Assembly: GCF_002088935.1 (NCBI RefSeq)
Contig: NZ_NCSS01000004.1
Span: 496,001-560,000 of the forward strand
Direction: 5' to 3'
Source of the DNA: Henriciella litoralis
GTDB taxonomy: Bacteria; Pseudomonadota; Alphaproteobacteria; Caulobacterales; Hyphomonadaceae
DNA length: 64,000 nucleotides
The notes beneath the pieces are model-generated. The model was not told the DNA's origin. It did not search any database and was given only the letters and a program-made list of their open reading frames with translations. The position numbers and the translations under genes are program-made. Below are positions 25,598 through 35,653 of this stretch, one piece after another. The number at the start of each line of letters is the position of its first letter. Positions within the stretch are counted from its first letter, which is position 1.

Positions 25598-27516
25598 CAG
25601 GGAGTTCCTCCGCCGCTGGTCGTGGCCGTCGGCACCGACGCGGTCTGTTGCCACTTCGCGGCGCGCCGGGAATCGCGGCGGATCGCGGTCGCAAGGATAT
25701 CGCGCGCGAAAGGCGCGGCTGCGCCTGAGCCACTTTCGCCGTGCTCGACGACAACGGCGACCGCGTACTTCGGATTATCAGCCGGGGCATATGCAACGAA
25801 CAGGGCATGGTCGCGAAGCTTACGGGCAATTTCCTCGCCTTTGAGAATCCCGGAGCGGCGCTCAGCCTCTGAAATCCGTCGGACCTGAGCTGTCCCCGAC
25901 TTGCCGGCCATGCGCGGGCCACCCAGTCCGAGATCGCCAGACCGCCATGCGGTGCCGCCGGCTTCGGAGGTCACGCCATACATCCCGGCCATCATGCGGT
26001 CCATCATCTCTTCGTCGAGCTTTGCCTCGTACGGGATCGGCTTATCGGGTCTTGGGCCCTGGCCGATGATGTAAGGCTCGATGATACGTCCGCGCCCTGC
26101 AATGCGCGCGGTCATCAAGGCAAGCTGCAGCGGGCTGGTTGATAGATAGCCCTGGCCGATACCGTAGTTCAGCGTTTCGCCTTCATACCAGGGCTCGCCA
26201 AGCGCGCGGCGCTTCCAGGCATCATCGGGAACCGTGCCCCCGCGGCCGCCCGTCAGACCCAGATCCCAGACCTGGCCGAAGCCAAATTTGCGAGAGACCT
26301 CAGCGATCTTTTCGACGCCGACGCGGCGCGCAATGTCATAGAAGTAAACGTCGCAACTGCCCTTGATCGCCCAATGCATATCGACAGAGCCATGGCCTCC
26401 CGGCTTCCAGCAGTGCCAGGTACGATTGCCGAAGCGGTAATAGCGGTTGCAATGGATGCGCTGGTTGGGGTCGATCCCCGCCTCAAGCGCCGCAGTCGCA
26501 ACGACCATCTTGAAGGTTGAACCCGGCGGATAGGTGCCATCATAGGCCTTGTGATAGAGCGGGGAACGGTCATTCTCCCGCAGGGCGTTGTAGTCCGCAT
26601 AGGAGATGCCGTTGACGAAGTCATTCGGGTCAAAGGCCGGCGTGGACACAAAGGCCAGGATCTCGCCAGACTCGATATCCAGCACAACTGCCGCGCCGCT
26701 CTCATCGCCGAAGCGATCAATCGCCGCGCGCTGTAGTTCAGCATCAACCGTCAGGCCGATATCCTTGCCCGGTGTGGGCGACAGGTCTTCGCTTTCAAGC
26801 TCGCGGATGACACGGCCGGCCGCGTTCGTCTCAAGCCGGCGGAACCCCGGCTCGCCGCGTAGCCAGCGCTCGGCGGACCGCTCAATGCCTGATCGGCCTG
26901 TGCGCATGTCCGGGTGTTTGAACAACCGCGAAAGAAGGGCCCCCTCTTCGGGCGACACATTCTCTGTCAGACGGGCAAGATCATCGCCGCTGGCCTTGGC
27001 GACATAGCCAAGCACGTGCGCAAAGTCGCGGCCGCGCGGATAGGAGCGTGTGGCGGCCATGTCGGCGCGCACGCCCGGAATGTCCGCGGCGAGCAAAGAC
27101 ATGCGCGCAAACTCTTCATAGGTGAGCTCGCTCTTTACAATCGTCGACTGGAACGAAGCCTGCTGGCGCGCCTGTTGTTTCACACGCTCACGCTGCTGGG
27201 GTGGCAGGTCGATATGTTTGGCAAGCTCGGCGAGCGTCGCGTCCATGTCGCGGGCTTGCTCGCGGATGATCGAAATGCGTCCCGCCTGACGATGCGAGGC
27301 GAGCGGCACACCAAAACGGTCGGTGATGGCCCCGCGCATCGGCGGCGCGAGATCAAGCTTCACGCCGTTCTCGTTCGCGATTTCCTTGTAGCGCTCGCCT
27401 TCGAAGAGCTGCAGCTGAACGAGGCGCGCAATAAGGCCGGAGAACATGAGTCCGCCCGCTGCGCCCGCGACGATTGTGCGGCGGTTCAGGCGTGTTTCAA
27501 AATCAAGTTGTGACAT
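25597..27516 (-). CDS. mrdA: Penicillin-binding protein 2 (peptidoglycan transpeptidase)
   Basis: A 639-residue class B PBP that cross-links peptidoglycan during elongation. It has a cytoplasmic tail and one TM helix (about 14-36), a dimerisation/pedestal region, and a C-terminal transpeptidase with SxxK (PGSTFKMVV), the SCD triad (KGSCDVYFYD, replacing SxN) and KSGTAQV. Start ATG 27516 overlaps the mreD stop by one base; a TTG one codon upstream is the only rival. It works with RodA encoded immediately downstream. Confidence 0.96.
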   Translation of the reverse strand: MSQLDFETRLNRRTIVAGAAGGLMFSGLIARLVQLQLFEGERYKEIANENGVKLDLAPPMRGAITDRFGVPLASHRQAGRISIIREQARDMDATLAELAKHIDLPPQQRERVKQQARQQASFQSTIVKSELTYEEFARMSLLAADIPGVRADMAATRSYPRGRDFAHVLGYVAKASGDDLARLTENVSPEEGALLSRLFKHPDMRTGRSGIERSAERWLRGEPGFRRLETNAAGRVIRELESEDLSPTPGKDIGLTVDAELQRAAIDRFGDESGAAVVLDIESGEILAFVSTPAFDPNDFVNGISYADYNALRENDRSPLYHKAYDGTYPPGSTFKMVVATAALEAGIDPNQRIHCNRYYRFGNRTWHCWKPGGHGSVDMHWAIKGSCDVYFYDIARRVGVEKIAEVSRKFGFGQVWDLGLTGGRGGTVPDDAWKRRALGEPWYEGETLNYGIGQGYLSTSPLQLALMTARIAGRGRIIEPYIIGQGPRPDKPIPYEAKLDEEMMDRMMAGMYGVTSEAGGTAWRSGDLGLGGPRMAGKSGTAQVRRISEAERRSGILKGEEIARKLRDHALFVAYAPADNPKYAVAVVVEHGESGSGAAAPFARDILATAIRRDSRRAAKWQQTASVPTATTSGGGTP

Positions 27517-28076
27517 CAAGACATGCTCCCGGCCAGCGAACCCACGCGGCGGCCCAGATCAAAAATGGGTGCGGTCAGGATATGCAAAATATAGGTAACC
27601 ACAAAGACATTCATCAGTGGCGAAACCTGGATCAGGTGATTGCCGCTGAAACTTGCAAACAACCAGACGAGCAAGAAGCCCGCCGCATAAAGCACAATGG
27701 GGGCGAGCGTTGTAATGAGCGGCGCACGGTCCCGGTCAAACGCGCGTGCAATCATCGAACTGGCCCCGAAAGTCGCGAGGTTGATGAACCCGAAGCAGCC
27801 CAGAGGCGCATAAGCGCTGACATCCTGCGCAAACCCGAAAAGGACCAGGACAGCCATCGGCCGAAAACCAAGGCCGCTGCGTCCCCAGCCAACAGCCGCA
27901 ACGAGCGACGCATAGGGCCAGACAAGCTCTGTTCCGAACAGGGTTTTTGGCGTCAGTCCGACAAGACCGATCAGGGCGACAAGGCCCGTCCCGATGAGGA
28001 AACGGCTCGTCGGTCCGGTCTCGCCCCAGATGCGAGCGACACCGGAAAGTCGACTGTTTCGCCTACGCGTCGCCAT
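27516..28076 (-). CDS. mreD: Rod shape-determining protein MreD
   Basis: A 186-residue inner-membrane protein with about five hydrophobic segments, fitting MreD, which links MreB/MreC to the elongation synthases. Family assignment rests on size, topology and the position between mreC (three bases upstream) and mrdA (one-base overlap); MreD is poorly conserved in sequence. The N-terminus is basic (ATRRRNSRLSG). Confidence 0.85.
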   Translation of the reverse strand: MATRRRNSRLSGVARIWGETGPTSRFLIGTGLVALIGLVGLTPKTLFGTELVWPYASLVAAVGWGRSGLGFRPMAVLVLFGFAQDVSAYAPLGCFGFINLATFGASSMIARAFDRDRAPLITTLAPIVLYAAGFLLVWLFASFSGNHLIQVSPLMNVFVVTYILHILTAPIFDLGRRVGSLAGSMS

Positions 28077-28079
28077 GGA

Positions 28080-28985
28080 TCAAAGCGCCCCCGGATCTGC
28101 CGCGGCAGCCTCACCCTCTTCGGCGGCGCCTGTTTCGCCCTCTTCTTCGGCGTCGACAGCCTCAATCTCAGTCGGGAGTTCTTCAGGCGTCGGGATTTTC
28201 ATGCTGGGCATCAATCGCACGAACCCGCCTCGTCCACGCGTCATGCCAAAAGCCACGCGCAGGTCACCGCTGCGCTCAACGACCTCGCCAACAACAATCC
28301 CGCGCGGAAATATGCCGCCCTCGCCAGAGGTCAGCACGCGCTCACCGAGAATGAAGCTGCCGCGTTCAGGCAGATCCGTCAGCGTACCAAGATCATCTCG
28401 GTCCCCGAACAGGATCGCCCGCATGCCGCTCGCTTCGCCCATCACCGGCACACGCGAGTTGAAATCAGTAACCAGAAGCACGCGCGCAGATCGTTCGCCG
28501 AGCTGGACGACACGTCCAACAAGACCGCCTTCATTTTCAGCATAAGCGCCATCTTCAACGCCTTGTAGACTGCCGGCATTGACGAGAATGGCTTCGCGGA
28601 ACGGTCCGTTGGTTTCTGTCGTGATACGGGCAGTGACGCCGCGAACTGGCGGCTCACCCATTATGTTCAGCATGTCTTCATAGGCTTCGAGGCGGGCGGC
28701 CATGGAAATCGCGACAGAGCGATAGCGTGTCAGCTCGCGCACTTCGGATTCCAATTCGCGGATGCGCTCATCGCGGGCGGCCTTGCCGGTGATCTGCGCC
28801 CAAAGCCCGGGGCGCGCAGAACTCGCCAGCTGATCGGCGGCCACTGTGCGCGCCGGGTCAATCATCGCGCGCAGGCGGGGAGAGGTTTGCAGGAGAAGAA
28901 TCGCAAAAAGCCCTGCCAAGCTAATGAACAGGGCGTAGCGCCTCACTGGGCGGCCTTTTAAACGCTTTCCAAGCATACGGGCCAT
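28080..28985 (-). CDS. mreC: Rod shape-determining protein MreC
   Basis: A 301-residue bitopic protein: one TM helix (about 16-35), a short coiled coil (about 70-105) and the beta-rich MreC periplasmic domain (GVTARITTETNGPFREAILVNAGSLQGV in parts, GLVGRVVQLGERSARVLLVTD). It organises PBP2/RodA in the periplasm. Unusual is a 35-residue acidic Glu/Ala tail after about residue 262, which is likely disordered. It lies 101 bases downstream of mreB. Confidence 0.93.
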   Translation of the reverse strand: MARMLGKRLKGRPVRRYALFISLAGLFAILLLQTSPRLRAMIDPARTVAADQLASSARPGLWAQITGKAARDERIRELESEVRELTRYRSVAISMAARLEAYEDMLNIMGEPPVRGVTARITTETNGPFREAILVNAGSLQGVEDGAYAENEGGLVGRVVQLGERSARVLLVTDFNSRVPVMGEASGMRAILFGDRDDLGTLTDLPERGSFILGERVLTSGEGGIFPRGIVVGEVVERSGDLRVAFGMTRGRGGFVRLMPSMKIPTPEELPTEIEAVDAEEEGETGAAEEGEAAAADPGAL

Positions 28986-29086
28986 GGACGTCCCTTCCGG
29001 CCTCCGACCACACTTCTAATCGTGAAGCGAACCGCGCCCGGGCGCAATACCGACTTCAGCAGAAATGAGTTGTCAAAATCTGATGC

Positions 29087-30184
<1,098 letters not shown>

Positions 30185-30315
30185 CTATATGTGCTCAGCC
30201 CGTACCACCCATGCCGTTTCCTGGCAATGAACGCAAGCGCAACACTGTTTGCGAATGGAACGATCCGTACACCTGAGGGAAAGTCCAGCAGTGACCGCAC
30301 ATCCCGTCATTTGCC

Positions 30316-30353
30316 CCGGAGACTCCGGTTTCATTTCGAAAACGTAACGTTTT
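30316..30353. promoter_or_regulatory. Two short palindromes upstream of mreB
   Basis: ccggag-a-ctccgg at 30316-30328 and aaaacgt-a-acgtttt at 30339-30353 are perfect inverted repeats around a single central base, 189 or more bases upstream of mreB and just past the stop of the small coiled-coil lipoprotein gene. They could be operators or an end-of-gene hairpin. No T-run follows. Confidence 0.35.
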
Positions 30354-30391
30354 GGGTGGGACGACAAACCGCCAAACGGTGCGCCTGGTGT

Positions 30392-30751
30392 TTATTGTCG
30401 CCCGGCCGTCCCGGACGCGCTCGGCAAAAACCCGGCATCGCTGGCGGCGGCCCGTGTTTCTGCGAGCGCCTTTCTGGCATCGGAAACCTCTGCCTCGGCC
30501 TTACGTTGTGACCGCTCAGCCTTGTTCAGATCGTTCTCAGCCCGCTCGACCTTGCGCCGGGCGTCGCGAACTTCCTTGCTCGCCTTGTCCAGCGAACGGT
30601 CTGCCTTTTCGACACGGGTATTGGCAGCTTCTATCTGCTCTTGGGCTTCGACGGCACTGACGGGCGGCGCAATCGCGGTGTTCGTGCTGGCACAGCCGGT
30701 TGCGGCGAGGATAGCGGCGACAGGCAATATTTTGATCATGGAAATCATCAT
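30392..30751 (-). CDS. Small coiled-coil lipoprotein
   Basis: A 119-residue lipoprotein (lipobox AATGC, Cys near residue 20). Residues about 35-100 are a charged heptad-like helix rich in Glu, Lys, Arg and Ala, so an Lpp- or DUF4398-like coiled coil is likely. The start at 30751 is set by AAGGAGG nine bases upstream; two further ATGs follow closely. It is transcribed toward mreB, which suggests but does not prove an envelope-shape role. Confidence 0.72.
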   Translation of the reverse strand: MMISMIKILPVAAILAATGCASTNTAIAPPVSAVEAQEQIEAANTRVEKADRSLDKASKEVRDARRKVERAENDLNKAERSQRKAEAEVSDARKALAETRAAASDAGFLPSASGTAGRQ

Positions 30752-30863
30752 CAGTTCAGGCCTCCTTCTGGAGTAGCTTTGCCTGCGGCTTATCGGGCCA
30801 GCGCCCATTTCGCCTAGTGAACTTTCCGTATGATTCCAGCTGAGCTGCCCGTCAGATGAGCGA

Positions 30864-32399
30864 TCAGGCCGCCAGTTGCTTCAGGCGACGGGCCTCAAGC
30901 TTGTTGAGCGCATGGATGTAAGCTTTGGCGCTCGCGACAAGCGTATCAGGGTCCGAGGCGCGGCCGACGGCCATGAAGCCCTCTTCCTTCAGGCGGACGC
31001 TGACTTCAGCCTGTGCATCCGTGCCACCTGTGACCGCGTGAACCTGAAAGAGGTCAAGCTTTGCCCCGTGATCAATGATCGAACGGATCGCATTGAAGAC
31101 CGCATCGACCGGGCCATTACCCGTGCAGCTAGCTGACTTCTCATCCCCATCGATCACGACGCTGAGATCTGCCGTCTGCGGGCCTTCAGAGCCGGCAATG
31201 ACGCGCAGGCTCTTGAACGATACCCGCTCGCCCATGGCAGACAGCTGGTCATCAACAAGCGCCAGGATGTCATCATCGAACACGTGTTTCTTGCGGTCTG
31301 CGAGATCCTTGAAGCGGCGGAAGGCAGCGTTCAGGCCATCCTTGTCCAGCTCATAGCCGAGGCTGGCGAGCTTGTCGCGGAACGCATTGCGGCCCGACAG
31401 CTTGCCCATAACGAGGGAGCTTTTCGAGACGCCGACATCTTCCGGCTTCATGATCTCATACGTCTCGGTATTTTTCAGCATGCCATCCTGGTGGATGCCG
31501 CTTTCGTGAGCGAACGCATTCTTGCCGACGATGGCCTTGTTGTACTGAACGGGGAAACCGGTGATGCGGCTGACCATCTGGCTCGCCCGCGCAAGACGGG
31601 TCGAATCGACGCCGGTTTCAAATGGCAGGCTGTCACCGCGCACCTTGAAAGCCATGACGACCTCTTCCAGCGAGGCATTGCCGGCGCGCTCACCCAGACC
31701 ATTGATCGTACACTCGATCTGACGCGCGCCATTGCTCGCCCCGGCGATGGAGTTTGCAACGGCCAGTCCGAGATCATTGTGGCAATGGGTCGACCAGATC
31801 ACCTTGTCGGAATTCGGAATCGTCTCCCGAAGGCTGCGGATCAGCCCGCCATATTCATCCGGATGCGTGTAGCCGACCGTGTCGGGCACGTTGATCGTCG
31901 TCGCGCCGGCCACGATGGCGGCGTCGATGCACTTGCAGAGAAAATCAAACTCGGTGCGGGTCGCGTCCTCAGCGCTCCACTCAACATCGTCGACGAGGTT
32001 GCGCGCCTGTGCGACCGAGCGGCCCACCGCTTCCAGCACCGCGTTCGGCCCCATCTGGAGCTTGTGCTTCATGTGGACCGGGCTGGTCGAGATAAATGTA
32101 TGGATGCGTGGCCGCGCAGCATGGCGGACAGCTTCGCCGCAGCGATCAATATCGCCGGGCGTTGAGCGAGCCAGGCCGGTAATCACCGATGAGCGCGAGC
32201 GGCGCGCTATTTCGCGAACGGCCTCGAAATCCCCCTGGGATGAGGCTGGAAACCCGGCTTCGATGATATCGACGCCCATCGTTTCGAGCAGTTCGGCAAG
32301 GTCGAGCTTTTCGGCATGTGTCATGGAGGCGCCGGGAGACTGTTCGCCGTCACGCATCGTGGTGTCAAAAATGAGGATTCTGTCTTTGTCTGTCGTCAT
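30864..32399 (-). CDS. leuA: 2-isopropylmalate synthase
   Basis: LeuA condenses 2-ketoisovalerate with acetyl-CoA, the first step of leucine synthesis. The 511-residue protein has the TIM-barrel motif FDTTMRDGEQSPGASM (9-24), the metal-site HCHNDLGLAVANS, and KNAFAHESGIHQDGM, followed by the C-terminal LeuA regulatory domain (about 380-500) that senses leucine. Transcription or translation appears to be controlled by a leucine-rich leader peptide encoded 80 bases upstream. leuBCD are not in the window. Confidence 0.97.
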   Translation of the reverse strand: MTTDKDRILIFDTTMRDGEQSPGASMTHAEKLDLAELLETMGVDIIEAGFPASSQGDFEAVREIARRSRSSVITGLARSTPGDIDRCGEAVRHAARPRIHTFISTSPVHMKHKLQMGPNAVLEAVGRSVAQARNLVDDVEWSAEDATRTEFDFLCKCIDAAIVAGATTINVPDTVGYTHPDEYGGLIRSLRETIPNSDKVIWSTHCHNDLGLAVANSIAGASNGARQIECTINGLGERAGNASLEEVVMAFKVRGDSLPFETGVDSTRLARASQMVSRITGFPVQYNKAIVGKNAFAHESGIHQDGMLKNTETYEIMKPEDVGVSKSSLVMGKLSGRNAFRDKLASLGYELDKDGLNAAFRRFKDLADRKKHVFDDDILALVDDQLSAMGERVSFKSLRVIAGSEGPQTADLSVVIDGDEKSASCTGNGPVDAVFNAIRSIIDHGAKLDLFQVHAVTGGTDAQAEVSVRLKEEGFMAVGRASDPDTLVASAKAYIHALNKLEARRLKQLAA

Positions 32400-32401
32400 T
32401 G

Positions 32402-32476
32402 GTCTGGCCTGTTGGAAACTTGGTGGCTGGTACGAGCGTACGAGGCTTGAAGTTTTCCCCTGACCAGGCGCCAGAC
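32402..32476 (-). promoter_or_regulatory. Candidate RNA switch between leader peptide and leuA
   Basis: In the minus-strand transcript, bases 32465-32476 (GTCTGGcgCCTG) can pair with 32402-32411 (CAGGCCAGAC): ten pairs with a two-base bulge. The 3' arm ends two bases before the leuA ATG and covers its ribosome-binding region. A competing stem joins 32498-32506 (inside the leader's last codons) to 32457-32465. Neither is followed by a U-run, so control of translation is more likely than intrinsic termination. Structure is predicted by eye only. Confidence 0.4.
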
Positions 32477-32478
32477 AA

Positions 32479-32556
32479 TTAGTGTCCGGCGGCGACCGGC
32501 CAGGGGCCGATAAGCAGCAGGTTGGTTAGCGTCAGCAGGGGCAGTTTCTTGCGCAT
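32479..32556 (-). CDS. leuL: Leucine-rich leader peptide of leuA
   Basis: A 25-codon open frame beginning MRKKLPLLTLTNLLL and ending GPWPVAAGH, stop TAA at 32479-32481. Seven of its first 15 residues are leucine (codons CTG, CTG, CTG, CTA, CTG, CTG, CTT). It lies immediately upstream of leuA on the same strand. A TTGACA-17-GAATAA promoter places the transcript start at or next to its ATG, so it may be translated as a leaderless message. This is the arrangement of an amino-acid attenuator peptide that stalls ribosomes when Leu-tRNA is scarce. The role is inferred; the frame and promoter are seen. Confidence 0.8.
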   Translation of the reverse strand: MRKKLPLLTLTNLLLIGPWPVAAGH

Positions 32557-32562
32557 GAGTGG

Positions 32563-32591
32563 TTATTCCGGCGTCCGGGTTTCGCTGTCAA
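32563..32591 (-). promoter_or_regulatory. Sigma-70-type promoter of leuL-leuA
   Basis: Minus strand: TTGACA (32591-32586), 17-base spacer, GAATAA (32568-32563). The predicted start is about 32556, the A of the leader ATG. The -10 overlaps the stop codon of the VTT gene and the -35 lies in its coding end. Confidence 0.65.
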
Positions 32592-33306
32592 CCTTGCGGC
32601 GCTGCATTGACGCAATAATTTTGCCAGTTTTGTAGCGATGCTGTGCAAAAAACCAGACGGCTGCGAAAATTAGGACCGCGAGCGCAGCCAGTCCTGCCGC
32701 CAATAATGGTGATCCCTTCATGGCGGCCATCAGGCTTTGCCCGGCAAATGTCACCAGCAGAATTTTCGGAATGATACCGATTCCCATCCCGCCGAGAAAG
32801 GCGAGGAAATTTGCCCGCACCGCGCCAAAAGCCATGTTGACGATAAGGAACGGACCGGTCGGCACATTGCGGACGATGGCACTTGCCGCAAATGAATTGC
32901 GACTGACGAAGTCAGTAAAGCGCGCGGCCCGCCTGCCCGAAAAGCGCGCGACTGCCGCCTGCCCGCTCAGCCGCCCCAGCCAGAACGTCACCGCGCCGGA
33001 GACCATGGTCGCGATCCAGGAATAGAGCGCGCCATTGACCGGCCCGAAAGCCACGACGGCCGCGCCGATCAAGCCAAATTGCGGCAGCCCGACAAAGGCG
33101 GCCACAGTGAACAGGGCAATCACCGCCGGTAGCGCCCAAGGCGTATCGGCAAGCTCCTGCATCTGGGCGATGAAGGCCTCGAGCGAGCCGAGGACCCCTG
33201 TCTTTCCCAGAATGAAAAGCGTAATCACGCCTGCGCCAATGGCGAGGCCAAGATAGAGCGCGTTTCGTGAGCGCGCAGCTGGAATGCGGTCATCCGGCGT
33301 TTGCAT
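32563..33306 (-). CDS. VTT-domain (TVP38/TMEM64, DedA-like) membrane protein
   Basis: A 247-residue inner-membrane protein with about five or six hydrophobic segments. The VTT/SNARE-associated domain is recognisable from GLPQFGLIGAAVVAFGPVNGALYSW in parts, GRLSGQAAVARFSGRR and FLAFLGGMGIGIIPKILLV. Relatives are DedA-type proteins implicated in lipid scrambling and membrane homeostasis. Its 3' end contains the leuA promoter. Confidence 0.85.
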   Translation of the reverse strand: MQTPDDRIPAARSRNALYLGLAIGAGVITLFILGKTGVLGSLEAFIAQMQELADTPWALPAVIALFTVAAFVGLPQFGLIGAAVVAFGPVNGALYSWIATMVSGAVTFWLGRLSGQAAVARFSGRRAARFTDFVSRNSFAASAIVRNVPTGPFLIVNMAFGAVRANFLAFLGGMGIGIIPKILLVTFAGQSLMAAMKGSPLLAAGLAALAVLIFAAVWFFAQHRYKTGKIIASMQRRKVDSETRTPE

Positions 33307-33386
33307 GCGCGCTCCTCTCTGTCAGCCGGCGAGGATCGTCAAGCGGTTTGCCCAGCCAGACAAGGCCGCGAGACGAAACCGGATCG

Positions 33387-34211
33387 TTAAGGCGCTGGCG
33401 CCGTCGCAGGCTTTTCAAACATCATCATCACCTGATCGGTCCGCCCGCGGACGGCCTCTTCGAAGATATTGGCGCTGAGATCATCATCGGGATTGTCGAA
33501 CAGATCGCTCTCGGCCACCAGAATAAAGCCGGCCTCCATGCCAAGATCGCGAATGATTTGCGGGTCGATCCGGTGCGTTTCACCGCCGACCGTCGCCGGT
33601 GAGCCTTCAGGCGCAGAATGGTCGATCACGACGAAACGGGCGCCGGGTTTCAGCACGCGGAAGATTTCCGGGAATGAGTCGTCAGGATTAGTGACGAGCG
33701 CATCGCTGCCTTCCGGGCTGTACCAGAGCTCATGCGGCCCCTGAAACCAGGTCGCGACATCCATGCTGGCGTCTTCCAGCGGCAGCTCGTCGAAATTGGC
33801 TTTGACGTATTCGACATTGTCCAGGCCATCGAGACGCTGCTCCAGCGCGTTGCCAAGGAAAGCATCGAAGGAGGCCGGGTTCTGCATGTAGACCTTGCCA
33901 TCTTCGCCGACATAGCGCGAGAAAATCTCGGTGAAATATCCGCCGCCGGCTTCCATTTCCAGAATGCTGACGCCTGTCGGAATTCCCATGAAGGCGAGAA
34001 CATCCATCGGACGGCGAAGATCGTCGCGCTCTGTATCCGTCTCAGGGCGGTTCGGATTATCGATCGCATTTGTCGCTGCGGCCGTATCCAGCTCGCTCAC
34101 CATCGATGGCGGCGGGATAACATCTGCAGGCGCACGCCCCGCCATTTGATTGCCCGTCGCGCAGCCAGCCAGAGCCAGCGCGGCGCTTGCGAAAATCAGA
34201 TGCTGTTTCAT
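33387..34211 (-). CDS. Lipoprotein-anchored predicted class I SAM methyltransferase (COG4798-like)
   Basis: A 274-residue protein starting at ATG 34211 (MKQHLIFASAALALAGC; lipobox Cys17). The mature part carries a methyltransferase-like core: motif I ILEMEAGGGYFTEIFSRYVG in parts, KANFDELPLEDASMDVATWF, and FRVLKPGARFVVIDH. The export signal is at odds with SAM being cytoplasmic, so it may bind another ligand or lack activity. The frame continues 16 codons upstream, but that extension would bury the signal peptide. It is followed on the strand by no tight partner; the cupin gene precedes it by 44 bases. Confidence 0.78.
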   Translation of the reverse strand: MKQHLIFASAALALAGCATGNQMAGRAPADVIPPPSMVSELDTAAATNAIDNPNRPETDTERDDLRRPMDVLAFMGIPTGVSILEMEAGGGYFTEIFSRYVGEDGKVYMQNPASFDAFLGNALEQRLDGLDNVEYVKANFDELPLEDASMDVATWFQGPHELWYSPEGSDALVTNPDDSFPEIFRVLKPGARFVVIDHSAPEGSPATVGGETHRIDPQIIRDLGMEAGFILVAESDLFDNPDDDLSANIFEEAVRGRTDQVMMMFEKPATAPAP

Positions 34212-34255
34212 GTCAGTCTCCTTGAAGCGCGATGCGCCAGAATATTCCTTGCCTG

Positions 34256-34669
34256 TCATCGGTCCGGGCGAGGACGATGCTCGGTGCCCTCACCGGCTGT
34301 GATGAACACGGCAACGGCAGGCGCCTCGACCATATCGGCCGTATGCCAGACTCCGGGCTCGTTTATAATGTATTCGCCCGGTCCAATAGTGACTTTCTGG
34401 ACTTTCCCGCCCGGAAATTCCTGAACCAGTGTCATGCGACCTGACACGCAAAGCACAACTTCATGGCCATTCGGGTGGACTTCCCAGCTGTCCCAGTCGC
34501 TCTCAAACGCATGCATGGAGATCAGGCGGCCATCGAGCCCATCATCTGGATGAAGCTTACCATAGGCCTCATACCATTCTATCCCGCCTGTAAACTCCGG
34601 CAGGATGTGGGCGGTGCCGCCTTTGCCGAGGTGCACGGGAAATCTCGCAAGTTTCATCGCCCTGCTCAT
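34256..34669 (-). CDS. Cupin-domain protein
   Basis: A 137-residue single cupin. Motif 1 resembles WEVHPNGHEVVLCVSGRMTLVQE (one His, one Glu of the metal set) and motif 2 GEYIINEPGVWHTADM (His). Small cupins bind metals and sugars or act as isomerases or sensors; the role here is unknown. A second ATG four codons in (34657) is an alternative start. It follows the SDR gene by ten bases and is probably co-transcribed with it. Confidence 0.8.
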   Translation of the reverse strand: MSRAMKLARFPVHLGKGGTAHILPEFTGGIEWYEAYGKLHPDDGLDGRLISMHAFESDWDSWEVHPNGHEVVLCVSGRMTLVQEFPGGKVQKVTIGPGEYIINEPGVWHTADMVEAPAVAVFITAGEGTEHRPRPDR

Positions 34670-34679
34670 CTCCCCCAGC

Positions 34680-35651
34680 CTAGGCGTCAGCGAGCATTTT
34701 TTCGCTCATCGACCAGAGCCGGTCGGCCTTGGCGTCGTCGGTGATCCATTCCCGTGCATGTTCCCAGCGCTGGCTGTTCTCGCCTGCGAGCTGAGCGATA
34801 TCACAGTCTTCGCAATACTCCCCGCCGCGCCCGTCGAGCTTTGGTGATGTTGCTGCCCAGACCGCCGTTGCCGCGCCCTGCTCGGGTGTCTTGAACATCA
34901 TCTTTATGGGCTCTGGAATCGTGCCGTCGGGGTTTTTCCAGCCGAGAGCGACCATCTCTTCATCCGGCAGGTGACGCTGGAGCGGCGTAAAAATACCGCC
35001 CGGATGAACCGAGAACGCCGTCACGCCCTTGTCTTTCCATTTTCGGTCCAGCGCGTTTGCAAAGAGGGCATCGGCGCTCTTGGCTTGCCCGTAAGCATCC
35101 CATTTGTCGTAGTCGTGAGTTTCAAAATGCGGATCATCCCAATGCACATCGCTTCTGATATGCGCGCTCGATGAAAGGGCGACGACACGGGACGTACCCG
35201 CCCGCGCGATGGCTGGCTCAAGCCCAAGGGTCATCGCCATATGCCCGAGATGGTTGATGCCAAACTGCGACTCCCAGCCCGGTCCAACCCGGTTCAGCGG
35301 ACAGGCCATGATGCCCGCATTATTGATAAGGATGTGCAGCGGTCGCTCAGACGCGACATAGTCGGCTGCAAATGATTTCACGCTTGGAATGTCGGAGAGG
35401 TCCATGTGCGCCAGGACGATCTCACCCGGCATGTCCGAGAGCGCGTCTTTCGCGACGTCCGGCCGTCTTGCCGGCACCGTGACATGGGCGCCCGCGCCGG
35501 ACAGCGCCCGCACCATTTCCAGTCCGATACCGCTATAGCCGCCCGTGACGATGGCATTCACGCCTGTAAGATCGCGCCCCTCCAGCACCTCACGCGCTGT
35601 CGACTTTGCGCCGAAGCCTGAGCCGATCGGTTTCTGACTTTGTGCCGTCAT
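34680..35651 (-). CDS. Short-chain dehydrogenase/reductase
   Basis: A 323-residue SDR (retinol dehydrogenase/WW-oxidoreductase-like size). NAD(P) binding is shown by VTGGYSGIGLEM (about 36-47), then NNAGIMACPL; the catalytic residues are Ser in VALSSSAHI and Tyr-Lys in YGQAKSADALFA. Substrate unknown. A pair of interlocking inverted repeats lies directly upstream of its ATG, suggesting dedicated control. Confidence 0.9.
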   Translation of the reverse strand: MTAQSQKPIGSGFGAKSTAREVLEGRDLTGVNAIVTGGYSGIGLEMVRALSGAGAHVTVPARRPDVAKDALSDMPGEIVLAHMDLSDIPSVKSFAADYVASERPLHILINNAGIMACPLNRVGPGWESQFGINHLGHMAMTLGLEPAIARAGTSRVVALSSSAHIRSDVHWDDPHFETHDYDKWDAYGQAKSADALFANALDRKWKDKGVTAFSVHPGGIFTPLQRHLPDEEMVALGWKNPDGTIPEPIKMMFKTPEQGAATAVWAATSPKLDGRGGEYCEDCDIAQLAGENSQRWEHAREWITDDAKADRLWSMSEKMLADA

Positions 35652-35653
35652 GT

